Of a stretch of DNA of 64,000 nt, positions 55,212-62,101 are shown one piece after another. The DNA is from UTCHB3 sp002050155 (GTDB lineage: Bacteria; Bacteroidota; Ignavibacteria; Ignavibacteriales; Ignavibacteriaceae), in the NCBI GenBank assembly GCA_030584105.1, contig CP129491.1, forward strand, positions 2,666,001 to 2,730,000, in the 5' to 3' direction. Every line of letters begins with the position of its first letter. Within the stretch, counting starts at the first letter, position 1. Made by a program: the position numbers and the translations under genes. The notes beneath the pieces were generated by a model that saw nothing but the letters and a program-made list of their open reading frames with translations, was not told where the DNA came from and searched no databases.

Positions 55212-55230
55212 AAGGAAAAATCGATATTTT
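55212..55230 (+). promoter_or_regulatory. Shared array motif, copy 6
   Basis: AAGGAAAAATCGATATTTT, ending 46 bp before the ATG at 55277. One base different from copy 4 within the duplicated segment. Confidence 0.5.
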
Positions 55231-55276
55231 GCATAAAGGATTAAACTTCTTTTTTGGGAATCATAAATAATATAAA

Positions 55277-57136
55277 ATGGCAAAAACAGTACATGTTTAC
55301 GAACTGATTGAACAACTTGGGCAGGGTGGAATGGGTGTTGTGTATAAAGCGCGCCACCGGCATTTCGATGAAATTTATGCCGTAAAGATGTTGTGGCAGC
55401 AGTTCGGAAGTAACCCGACAGTGCTTAAGCTTTTTCTGAACGAAGCGAAGCTGCTAAGAACGCTCAGCCATCCGAACATCGTTGGCGTTTCCGATATTTT
55501 TGATTATGAGGGTAACTACTACATCGTTATGGAGTTCGTTGAGGGGCGAACGCTTTCTGAGATAATCAAAAAAGAAGTGGGGCCTATCCGTCGTTCCCGG
55601 GCGGTTAATCTCTTTAAGCAGATGTTGGAAGGAATGGCTTACATCCACTCACATAATCCTCCGATTATTCACCGTGATTTGAAGCCGCCGAACATCCTTA
55701 TTACATCGGATGACCGGGTTAAAATTGCAGATTTCGGAATAGCCAAAGTTTTGGAGGCGGGTCAGGGGGCATCAACCGTTGTAAAAGGTACTCCGGTTTA
55801 TATGAGTCCCGAATCAATAATTAATCCTTCCTCCGTAGATATTCGTACCGATGTATATTCACTCGGAATGACCTTTTACGAGATGCTCTGCGCCAAAACT
55901 CCCTTCACCGGTGATGATACCATCACCCCCACCGCAGTTTACGCCCGAATAATAAGCGGTGAGCTTCCCCCACCGACAGAGTTCTATCCCGGCATTTCAG
56001 ATGAGCTTACCGCCTATGTGATGAAGGCAATTCACCCGGACAGAGAGAAAAGGTTTTCAAGTGCGATGGAGATGTACTACGCACTGGAAGAATTAGAAAA
56101 AGACGGTGCCACCGTTTACGGAAGTGATGTTGGTGCGGGTCATGGAGTGGCAGGTTTTAAGGAAATGGGTGATTCTTCAGGGTTCGCCGGTACTTTCTCT
56201 TCTGATTTTGGTCTGCCAAAGTTTGGAATACCTGCAAACGCCGGATCGGGTGGCGGTAACATATCAAACGCCGGAAGAGATGCACTTAAGCGGGAAATGG
56301 CAAACTCACAATTCCAAACTGATGCAAAATCGGGGAACACTGATGCAAAATCGGGGAACGAGATAAAAACCAAAACCGGAATGGAACTTGTTTCAGTTGA
56401 AGGCGGCACATTTAGGATGGGTAGTGATGAAGGTGACTCAGATGAGCAACCTGTTCACGAAGTTACATTGGATAGTTTTTTAATTGGTAAATATCCGGTT
56501 ACACAAGAACAGTGGGAGAGTGTAATGGGTAGAAATCCGTCATGGTTCAAAGGTTCCAAACTCCCTGTTGAGAATATAAGCTGGTATGATGCGGTTGAGT
56601 TTTGCAACAGATTAAGTGAATTAGAAGGGCTTGACCCATACTATATTATTAGGGAAAGAGAAGCAACCGGATTTTGGAAATCATTAATGGGTTCAACGGA
56701 AATTGTAGTTGAATGTTCCGGAAATTCCAACGGCTACAGGTTACCAACTGAGGCGGAATGGGAATATGCGGCAAGGGGTGGGAACCGGACAAGGAATTAT
56801 AAATACAGCGGGAGCGACAACACAGGAGAAGTAGCCTGGTACGGGGATAATTCAGGCAATAAAACTCACGCAGTTGGATTAAAGCAACCGAACGAAATAG
56901 GAATCTATGATATGAGCGGCAATGTAGGGGAGTGGTGTTGGGATTGGTATTGGAGCAATTACTACGCACCGTCAGGCCAAACGAATCCTAAGGGACCCTC
57001 ATCGGGCACCCGTCGTGTGCTTCGCGGCGGGAGTTGGTACAGCTTCGCGCGGAACTGCCGTGTGGCGCTTCGTGACGACAGCATGCCCGACCTCAGGGGC
57101 AGCGACCGCGGCGCCCGGCTCGCCAGGACAAGATGA
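55277..57136 (+). CDS. Ser/Thr kinase-FGE fusion with DGR-type variable C-terminus, duplicate B
   Basis: 619 residues, same order as the 52004 product: kinase 8-275 complete, Gly-rich linker, FGE-type domain. Differences are a 7-residue tandem repeat (NTDAKSG) in the linker, a different WCWDWYWSNYYAPSG loop two residues longer, and the variable end SFARNCRVALRDDSMPDLRGSDRGARLARTR. The change of the otherwise constant GFRL to GARL shows the diversified zone reaches close to the stop. Last gene of the array; 230 bp later comes a phage-like portal fragment. Confidence 0.87.
   Translation: MAKTVHVYELIEQLGQGGMGVVYKARHRHFDEIYAVKMLWQQFGSNPTVLKLFLNEAKLLRTLSHPNIVGVSDIFDYEGNYYIVMEFVEGRTLSEIIKKEVGPIRRSRAVNLFKQMLEGMAYIHSHNPPIIHRDLKPPNILITSDDRVKIADFGIAKVLEAGQGASTVVKGTPVYMSPESIINPSSVDIRTDVYSLGMTFYEMLCAKTPFTGDDTITPTAVYARIISGELPPPTEFYPGISDELTAYVMKAIHPDREKRFSSAMEMYYALEELEKDGATVYGSDVGAGHGVAGFKEMGDSSGFAGTFSSDFGLPKFGIPANAGSGGGNISNAGRDALKREMANSQFQTDAKSGNTDAKSGNEIKTKTGMELVSVEGGTFRMGSDEGDSDEQPVHEVTLDSFLIGKYPVTQEQWESVMGRNPSWFKGSKLPVENISWYDAVEFCNRLSELEGLDPYYIIREREATGFWKSLMGSTEIVVECSGNSNGYRLPTEAEWEYAARGGNRTRNYKYSGSDNTGEVAWYGDNSGNKTHAVGLKQPNEIGIYDMSGNVGEWCWDWYWSNYYAPSGQTNPKGPSSGTRRVLRGGSWYSFARNCRVALRDDSMPDLRGSDRGARLARTR
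57016..57127 (+). other. DGR-type variable region 3 (VR3)
   Basis: The most changed copy: CTT for AAT, GAC, GAC, CTC, GGC, GAC, CGC and GCC at columns where VR2 has AAT, GGC, AGC, TTC, AAC, AGC, CTC and TTC. Third bases are unchanged at all eleven columns although the sites differ at one or both of the first two positions. Upstream of it, codons ACC CGT CGT replace GAA TAT CGA, so the changed tract may start earlier here. Confidence 0.75.
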
Positions 57137-57170
57137 TTAGATTTTTACCTTTGGCATTATTACCTTTTGC

Positions 57171-57212
57171 CGCCTTCGGAGAAGGCGATGAAAACCCGTC
57201 CCCAGAGGGGAC
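57171..57212 (+). other. Two adjacent hairpins downstream of VR3
   Basis: CGCCTTC-GGA-GAAGGCG (57171-57187) and GTCCCC-AGA-GGGGAC (57198-57212) are perfect short inverted repeats 35-75 bp after the end of the kinase-FGE gene. They could be a transcription terminator, though no T-run follows, or DNA hairpins of the kind found after DGR variable regions. They are absent downstream of VR1 and VR2. Confidence 0.5.
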
Positions 57213-57292
57213 ACCACATAGCGAGGTTGCACAGCCAAAGCGAAGCGGGCAAGCAACCGAGCGCCGGTATCCTCCCCTAAAAAACTGTTAAA

Positions 57293-57326
57293 CCCTTACA
57301 CGGTTAAAAAGCTACACTTGTAAGGG
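57293..57326 (+). other. 8-bp inverted repeat CCCTTACA/TGTAAGGG
   Basis: Perfect arms with an 18-bp AT-rich loop, 42 bp before the portal-like frame. May be an operator or terminator; no further evidence. Confidence 0.4.
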
Positions 57327-57367
57327 GCCGGCAGTAAGCCCGAAATTTGCATTAAAAAAAGCGAAAA

Positions 57368-57631
57368 ATGGGCAACTACTTAACACACACCGAGATCAGC
57401 GAGCTTCACTTAGAATCCCTCAATTTTTTTGAAGAGGCATGGAAGCGGGGTCGCAGAAACGAGCGCTACAAGTTCGGGGTTCACTGGACGGATGATGAAA
57501 TGCGTGAGATCAGGGCGCTGAACCGTCATCCCTACTCAATCTCGCTGATGAACCACAAAATCAACAACATAATTTCCACGCAGCGGGGTGCACGCTATGA
57601 CAAGACAGGGGGTATGAGAAATTGCCCGTGA
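57368..57631 (+). pseudogene. N-terminal fragment resembling a P22-type portal protein
   Basis: 87 codons reading HTEISELHLESLNFFEEAW ... HWTDDEMREIRALNRHPYSISLMNHKINNIISTQRGARYD and then a short unrelated tail (KTGGMRNCP). The pattern W-T-x-D/E-E ... L-N-R-H-P ... N-K-I-x-x-I-I-S-T-Q-R is like the start of P22/podovirus portal proteins, which are several hundred residues long. The homology is my reading, not a search result. The frame breaks at about 57605-57615, where the Mu-like prophage appears to begin, so the gene was probably split by that insertion. No terminase gene precedes it. Confidence 0.5.
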
Positions 57632-57968
57632 GCATAAATTTCGCATAAGTGTTTGTATTCCAATGAGTTAGTAGATGTTTTTGAGCGTGAGAATTGTGTC
57701 CAACTTTTACACATTATTACACTTTATTACATATTGATTGAACAGCGTTTAAATACTGTTTAATAAAAGAGTTACAGCGAATTAAGCCTTAAAACCTATG
57801 ACTTCCACGAAGGTTTTTTCTGATTAGTTTGTCCCGTTAATTGGGAAATAACGGGACAATATCGGGACAACTCGCTAAATTTCCGCCAATTTCCTGAATT
57901 ATCGGGACAAGAGGGCGAAGACCGCCAAAAAAGCCGTAACACTGTTTAAATTCTGTTTAATAAAGGGG
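57632..57968. other. Non-coding, repeat-rich left end of the prophage
   Basis: No gene. It contains the direct and inverted repeats listed separately, plus three TTACA words spaced about 10 bp around 57708-57732. In Mu-like phages this place holds transposase binding sites. Confidence 0.6.
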
Positions 57969-57975
57969 TTACAGC
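57747..57975. repeat. 32-bp direct repeat, 197 bp apart, at the prophage left end
   Basis: GTTTAAATACTGTTTAATAA (57747, continuing AAGAGTTACAGC) and GTTTAAATTCTGTTTAATAA (57944, continuing AGGGGTTACAGC) differ at about two positions in 32. They bracket the GGGACA cluster. Candidate transposase-binding or end repeats. Confidence 0.75.
57830..57910. promoter_or_regulatory. CGGGACA repeat cluster: inverted pair plus two direct copies
   Basis: TGTCCCGTTA (57830-57839) and TAACGGGACA (57849-57858) are a perfect 10-bp inverted repeat. ATCGGGACAA then occurs at 57861-57870 and 57901-57910, exactly 40 bp apart. Four sites for one protein, probably the transposase or a repressor. Confidence 0.65.
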
Positions 57976-58286
57976 TGTTGATTATCTTCTTTTAGCTTAG
58001 ACAGCTGTTTTAACAACTGGTAATTAAAGTGCTTAATCTGCAGAATGAACTTGAATAAGCCGGCAATAAATATAAATAAAATACCAAAAGCACCGGCAGT
58101 AAGTGAGGCGAATAAATATACATCTTGTTTCTTATCTATTCCGATTAAAAATATCGTTGCTGCAAGGAGGAAAAACAGCACTGAAAAGACAATGCTACCA
58201 TCCTTATAATTCTCGTACTGACGCGTAAAATCTGCGCCAAATTGAGATAGAAATTCCTTCTGTTTTTTGAGTTCCGATTGTTTCAT
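57969..58286 (-). CDS. Small phage membrane protein, two helices
   Basis: 105 residues: a charged N-terminus (MKQSELKKQKEFLSQFGADF), two membrane helices about 31-49 and 55-80, and a charged coiled-coil-like tail (LLKQLSKLKEDNQQL). The position behind the repressor on the lysogenic strand suggests a protein made in the lysogen, for example in superinfection exclusion; this is inference. The leading CGCAAAATG lacks a clear ribosome site, but GGAGCG is just upstream. Confidence 0.65.
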   Translation of the reverse strand: MKQSELKKQKEFLSQFGADFTRQYENYKDGSIVFSVLFFLLAATIFLIGIDKKQDVYLFASLTAGAFGILFIFIAGLFKFILQIKHFNYQLLKQLSKLKEDNQQL

Positions 58287-58376
58287 TTTGCGCTCCTTAA
58301 TTGTGCAAAATTAGGAATATTATTAGTAAAATACAAAGCAGAATTGAGGGGGTTGAAGTGGATATAAAAAAACCAA

Positions 58377-58660
58377 TTAAATGCCGTTTAATAAGGGTAT
58401 TTTTGGGTTGGTGAAAGCTGCGAAATACCCACCAATTATGAGGTGCTGGCGGGCTCCCGGCATAGATTCCGGTACTTCGTGTTCCCCGTACTCTTGGGAG
58501 AAGACTAAGCCTGTAATAAGTATAAAAGAAGTGTCGGGTATGATGAAAACTTCGACTCCTGCACCCCAGTAAGATATACCGGATACACAGAAACACCTAA
58601 AGAAACTTCCTGAGCATTTAAACCAAGGGAGATAAGACAAATAAAAGCAAATATCGTCAT
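58377..58660 (-). pseudogene. Frameshifted small secreted protein of the lysogeny module
   Basis: The start overlaps the repressor's stop (ATGA at 58657-58660) and reads a good signal peptide, MTIFAFICLISLGLNAQEV. That frame stops after about 51 codons. From about 58590 a second frame reads GISYWGAGVEVFIIPDTSFILITGLVFSQEYGE and on to LLNGI at 58377, which looks like the rest of the same small barrel-like or exported protein. One frameshift near 58590 would join them. Alternatively the two frames are unrelated. Confidence 0.45.
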
Positions 58661-59292
58661 TTTCCACCACTATTAATTGTATCCGGCCAGTCAACATCTT
58701 TAAGAATGAAAACTACTTTCTTTATAGTAATAATCTCCTTCTTTTTAAATGTTACAGGACTATAATAGGCGTTATGTGAGTAGAACATAACCGTGTCTTC
58801 GTTATAAGCACCAAAATATTTAACAAACTGCTCTTCTTCTTTTGTTCTGACAGCTACAATATTACCCAGCTTTGGACGGTTTATTATATCAACCAACACC
58901 AGATCACCATCACTGATCAGGCTTGCCATACTGTCCCCCACAACTCTAAGAACAACGGCTTCACCCTTAAAGGGGAAAGGGATCATTTGTGGGGTTTGGT
59001 CATCAAAGGGAATAACCGAGCCGGCACCAACCATGCTGACTAATGGGAACTCTTTAATTAACTTAGAAGGCTTTTCCTTTATCTTGCCGGTTAAAAGCCA
59101 GTCAATATCGCAGCCAAATGTTGTAAGCAACCCCAATAATTCCCCGCCGGGAATGCTTCTACCATTTAGATACCCATTATATAAGTTGTCCGGCGTCTTT
59201 CCTAAAGCCTCTGCGGCAACTTTTACAGACCCAAAACGAGTAATTAGGAAGCTTTTTAGGCGCTGAGCCACACTTTTTTTATCTATTTCCAT
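58657..59292 (-). CDS. Phage repressor, HTH plus S24 (LexA-like) peptidase
   Basis: 211 residues. HTH about 20-60 (GSVKVAAEALGKTPDNLYNGYLNG); S24 self-cleavage domain about 85-200 with Ser121 in VVGDSMASL and Lys158 in EEEQFVKYF as the catalytic pair. Ala90-Gly91 in VGAGSV is the likely cleavage site. Such repressors keep the lytic genes off and are inactivated by RecA after DNA damage. Divergent from the 56-residue HTH gene, with paired operators between them. Confidence 0.9.
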   Translation of the reverse strand: MEIDKKSVAQRLKSFLITRFGSVKVAAEALGKTPDNLYNGYLNGRSIPGGELLGLLTTFGCDIDWLLTGKIKEKPSKLIKEFPLVSMVGAGSVIPFDDQTPQMIPFPFKGEAVVLRVVGDSMASLISDGDLVLVDIINRPKLGNIVAVRTKEEEQFVKYFGAYNEDTVMFYSHNAYYSPVTFKKKEIITIKKVVFILKDVDWPDTINSGGK

Positions 59293-59300
59293 AAAAAATA

Positions 59301-59349
59301 CAAATAATTATTTAGTGAAGTATTGACTTTAGCCAAATAATTGTTTAGT
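59301..59349. promoter_or_regulatory. Two 16-bp repressor operators
   Basis: CAAATAATTATTTAGT (59301-59316) and CAAATAATTGTTTAGT (59334-59349) lie 33 bp (about three helix turns) apart in the divergent promoter region. The first contains the perfect palindrome AAATAATTATTT. The repressor gene start is at 59292, so the first site would overlap its own promoter. Confidence 0.7.
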
Positions 59350-59406
59350 TTTACATTTAGTTATTAAAAAATTACTTAAAGTGTTTAACAACCCATTGAA
59401 CAAATA

Positions 59407-59577
59407 ATGAAAAAAGTTAAAATTGATTACAAGCTTGTAAATAAAGCTGAAATTGCCAGACGCCTTGGGATCAGCCAGCCGTACATCCACATGCTTTTAG
59501 CGGGGAAGAAATCGGGTCCCAGGGCTGAATATTGGCTTAAAAAGATAGAGGCAATCGCAAAAGATACAGCAGCCTAA
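59407..59577 (+). CDS. 56-residue Cro/Ner-like HTH protein
   Basis: Starts at ATG 59407 and ends TAA 59577. It reads DYKLVNKAEIARRLGISQPY then IHMLLAGKKSG, a clear helix-turn-helix with a C-terminal helix (EYWLKKIEAIAKD). First rightward gene opposite the repressor, as cro or Mu ner. It would repress the early or repressor promoter at the operators 59301-59349. No strong ribosome site is visible. Confidence 0.75.
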   Translation: MKKVKIDYKLVNKAEIARRLGISQPYIHMLLAGKKSGPRAEYWLKKIEAIAKDTAA

Positions 59578-59656
59578 AACCAATTATCAATATTAATATA
59601 CGCATTAAGCCAAAAGCAAACCATTAAAATAATTAAAAAAGATTTTAGTAACAAAT

Positions 59657-60112
59657 ATGTACAACATTAAAGAACTACTCTATCGCACAGCTCACCGTAA
59701 CCGCAAGTCGCTAAAACAGCTTGCAGACGAAACCGGCATAAGCGAAAACTACTTATACCGTGCGTGCATGCCGCTGGATCAATCCGGGGTAAAGTTCCCT
59801 GTAGAGAATCTGATCCCATTGATGAAAGCGGCAGAAGATTTCTCGATTCTTTCACATCTTGCAAATCTTTGTGGTTTTATACTTGTAAAGATTCCCAGAT
59901 TTAAGGCAAAGAGAGGGGAATCGATCGATATATATGACGATTATCAGAAAGCTTCAGCTGTAGCATTGAATGCGCTGAAGATTTTCTTTTCGGATCCGAG
60001 CAAAGCAAATAAAGATTCTGTTGATGAGGCACTGATGAAAGTATTGGAAGAGAGCCAAACGGCAAAGAAGTATTGTGATAAGTTTTACGGAAGTACACCG
60101 GAACTTTTCTAA
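59657..60112 (+). CDS. Phage CII-like regulatory protein
   Basis: 151 residues resembling the phage regulatory CII (CP76) family: KELLYRTAHRNRKSLKQLADETGISENYLYRACMP (HTH about 13-36), then LPLMKAAEDFSILSHLANLCGFILVKIPR-like region and a helical C-terminus. Members occur early in Mu-like phages of Gram-negative bacteria, where they control the lysis-lysogeny choice or early transcription. The stop overlaps the transposase start by one base. Confidence 0.75.
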   Translation: MYNIKELLYRTAHRNRKSLKQLADETGISENYLYRACMPLDQSGVKFPVENLIPLMKAAEDFSILSHLANLCGFILVKIPRFKAKRGESIDIYDDYQKASAVALNALKIFFSDPSKANKDSVDEALMKVLEESQTAKKYCDKFYGSTPELF

Positions 60113-62100
60113 TGCGTGAGGACAGATACCCGGTATTCGCCGCCAAAATGGAATGGAGTTTTGCTGAGTTTGCAGAAACGAGAGGCTTAACATACGAAGC
60201 TATCAAGAAGATGGCACAGCGGAACAAACTTCCTGAAGGATATGAAGTTTACAGTTATAGTGACCGGAAAAAGGTAATCCGTTTTGTGGGGATTAAGGCA
60301 CCACAGGCGTTGCAGCAACCGCAACCGGAGAGAGTTCAGCTTGAGAAGATCACGCGGGAGGAGATTGCCCGCAAAAATACAGTAAAAGAGTGGGTAAAAT
60401 TTAGAGAATCGGCTAAGAAAGCGGGTACAACTTATGCGGTGGCAGATGAGAATTTTATACTACACTTTAACGAGCTTAAAATGTATCCGGCGGAGTATGC
60501 AATACTTGGGGAAGTAAGCATACCGACGCTTTACAGATGGCTAAGCCTGTATCAAACCGGTGAAATAAGACCCGCTTTAATGGGGAGAAAACTTGGGGAT
60601 ACACTAAGCCAGACGGAAAAACAACTGCTTGAGCGCTTCTGGCTTATGCCTGAGTGCCACAGCAAAGAAGCCTGTATAAGATACACTATAAAAGCCCTGC
60701 AAGAGCAAGGATTTACCGACATAAAAAGCAGCAAAACATACCAGAGACACCTTACTGAATACACGAAACTTAACTACAGCACAGTAATGATGTGCAGGCG
60801 CGGACGAAAGGCAATGATTGACAACACAGTGCCCGCGCTTTCCCGGGATCACGCCCGGATTGATGTGGGTGATATGCTGGTTCTCGACGGGCACACAACA
60901 AATTTTGAGATACTGAATCCTGCCACGGGTAAGCCGCAAAGAATGACACTATTAATGGTGGTTGAGGCAAAAACCGGCTTGCCCGTAGGTTTTGAGATTA
61001 TGCCCACCGAGAATGTTTACGCAATCACTTCCGCAATCAGACGGGCGATACTTACACTTAAATTTAAGCCGAAAGTGATACTGTTAGATAACGGCAGAGC
61101 GAACCGCTCGGTTGGGAAACAGACCAAAAACCAAACTGACTGGTACCGCGCTGACGATCTTAGTATCGGACGCGGCATCCTTGAAAGAATTGGTATCGCG
61201 ACGATATTCGCCAAACCATATAATGCACAGGCAAAAGTAGTTGAGAGGTTCTTCTCCGATTTCTTAGAGTTCGAGAAACAGATGCCCACATATACAGGGA
61301 ACTCTATAGACAGGAAACCTGCCCGGCTATTGAGGAATGAGAAGCTGCACAGAGCACTATACGCGGAGAAATTGGAGTATATGGGCGGGGGAATTACAAT
61401 AGAGCAGGCTATTATTTCTATTGCAATTTGGGTAAATGAATACGCCAAAAGAGAGATCACTTCGGGGCGGAATAAGGGACGCACCAGAGGAGAATTATTT
61501 ACAGAAGGTGTTAATAAAATTTACGGCTCGGAAGAGTACCAAACCCGGGTAGCAACCCGGTTGGAATTAGACGAGCTTATGACCCGTGAAGAGGTGCGGA
61601 CACTGTACAGAAACGGCATTCGTTTCCGGGGAAGATACTACTGGAACGATGTTTTCTTCCGACTCGAAAGGGGTGAAGGAAAGCACAGGTTTATGATTCG
61701 GTATGACTTGATTGACCCGACGAGAATTTGGGTCTATGATAAGAAAGGTTTTGTATGCGAAGCGATGGAGCCGGAGATGCAACATCCGGCGGCGAGGTTG
61801 CTCGGCACAGACGAAGACCGCCCGAAATTGGAAGCAGCGCTTAAGCAACAACAGGCATTAGTTTCTGCCGCCGAAAGGGAGGCTACGGAGAAATTAAGCG
61901 GGCTTTTAGTGCCGGTGGATATATCCCAGTCTTCCCGCGGGGCGACGGCAACAAAACTGAAGCTGCATGCTAAAAGGAAGCAGAAAAACAACAGAGAAAA
62001 GAGAGTTTTAGAACCGCCTAAAACGGCGGGCGTTTTTGACTGGGCGGAGCACCTTCTGCCCGGTGAGGAGCTTAAAGAACAACTAAAAAACAGGAGCTAA
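60112..62100 (+). CDS. Mu-type DDE transposase (A protein)
   Basis: 662 residues. N-terminal Mu-type HTH (EWSFAEFAETRGLTYEAIKKMAQRNKLPEGYEVYSYSDR); further DNA-binding region; rve-type integrase core with DDE residues Asp259 (MLVLDGHT), Asp326 (VILLDNGRA) and Glu378 (KVVERFF), spaced 67 and 52, close to MuA; Mu transposase C-terminal beta-barrel region; basic, Lys-rich end. Catalyses strand transfer for integration and replicative transposition. Adjacent to its ATPase partner. Confidence 0.95.
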   Translation: MREDRYPVFAAKMEWSFAEFAETRGLTYEAIKKMAQRNKLPEGYEVYSYSDRKKVIRFVGIKAPQALQQPQPERVQLEKITREEIARKNTVKEWVKFRESAKKAGTTYAVADENFILHFNELKMYPAEYAILGEVSIPTLYRWLSLYQTGEIRPALMGRKLGDTLSQTEKQLLERFWLMPECHSKEACIRYTIKALQEQGFTDIKSSKTYQRHLTEYTKLNYSTVMMCRRGRKAMIDNTVPALSRDHARIDVGDMLVLDGHTTNFEILNPATGKPQRMTLLMVVEAKTGLPVGFEIMPTENVYAITSAIRRAILTLKFKPKVILLDNGRANRSVGKQTKNQTDWYRADDLSIGRGILERIGIATIFAKPYNAQAKVVERFFSDFLEFEKQMPTYTGNSIDRKPARLLRNEKLHRALYAEKLEYMGGGITIEQAIISIAIWVNEYAKREITSGRNKGRTRGELFTEGVNKIYGSEEYQTRVATRLELDELMTREEVRTLYRNGIRFRGRYYWNDVFFRLERGEGKHRFMIRYDLIDPTRIWVYDKKGFVCEAMEPEMQHPAARLLGTDEDRPKLEAALKQQQALVSAAEREATEKLSGLLVPVDISQSSRGATATKLKLHAKRKQKNNREKRVLEPPKTAGVFDWAEHLLPGEELKEQLKNRS

Positions 62101-62101
62101 A

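Larger units (their letters stand above)
55083..57127 (+). repeat. 2-kb direct duplication, copy 2
   Basis: Second copy of 51812-53826, starting within the last codons of the 54061 gene. The intervening gene therefore lies between direct repeats of about 2 kb and could be lost or amplified by homologous recombination. Confidence 0.85.

Noticed and set aside
44330..57127. Variable C-termini explained by ordinary divergence of paralogues
   Set aside because: Ordinary drift would favour third-position changes. Here third bases are fixed and only first and second bases change, in a sharply bounded tract, while flanking codons are identical.
42647..57136. FGE domains as true formylglycine-generating (sulfatase-activating) enzymes
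   Set aside because: The active-site cysteine pair near the C-terminal GGSW..C motif is not conserved, no sulfatase genes are near, and the domains are joined to kinases and membrane anchors.
57368..57631. Portal-like frame as part of the Mu-like prophage
   Set aside because: Mu-type portal genes lie far to the right among head genes and are of another family; this frame lies outside the repressor end.
59657..60112. Reverse transcriptase or Avd among the prophage early genes
   Set aside because: None of the prophage proteins in the window has RT motifs (YxDD) or the small helical Avd pattern; this one is a CII-like regulator.
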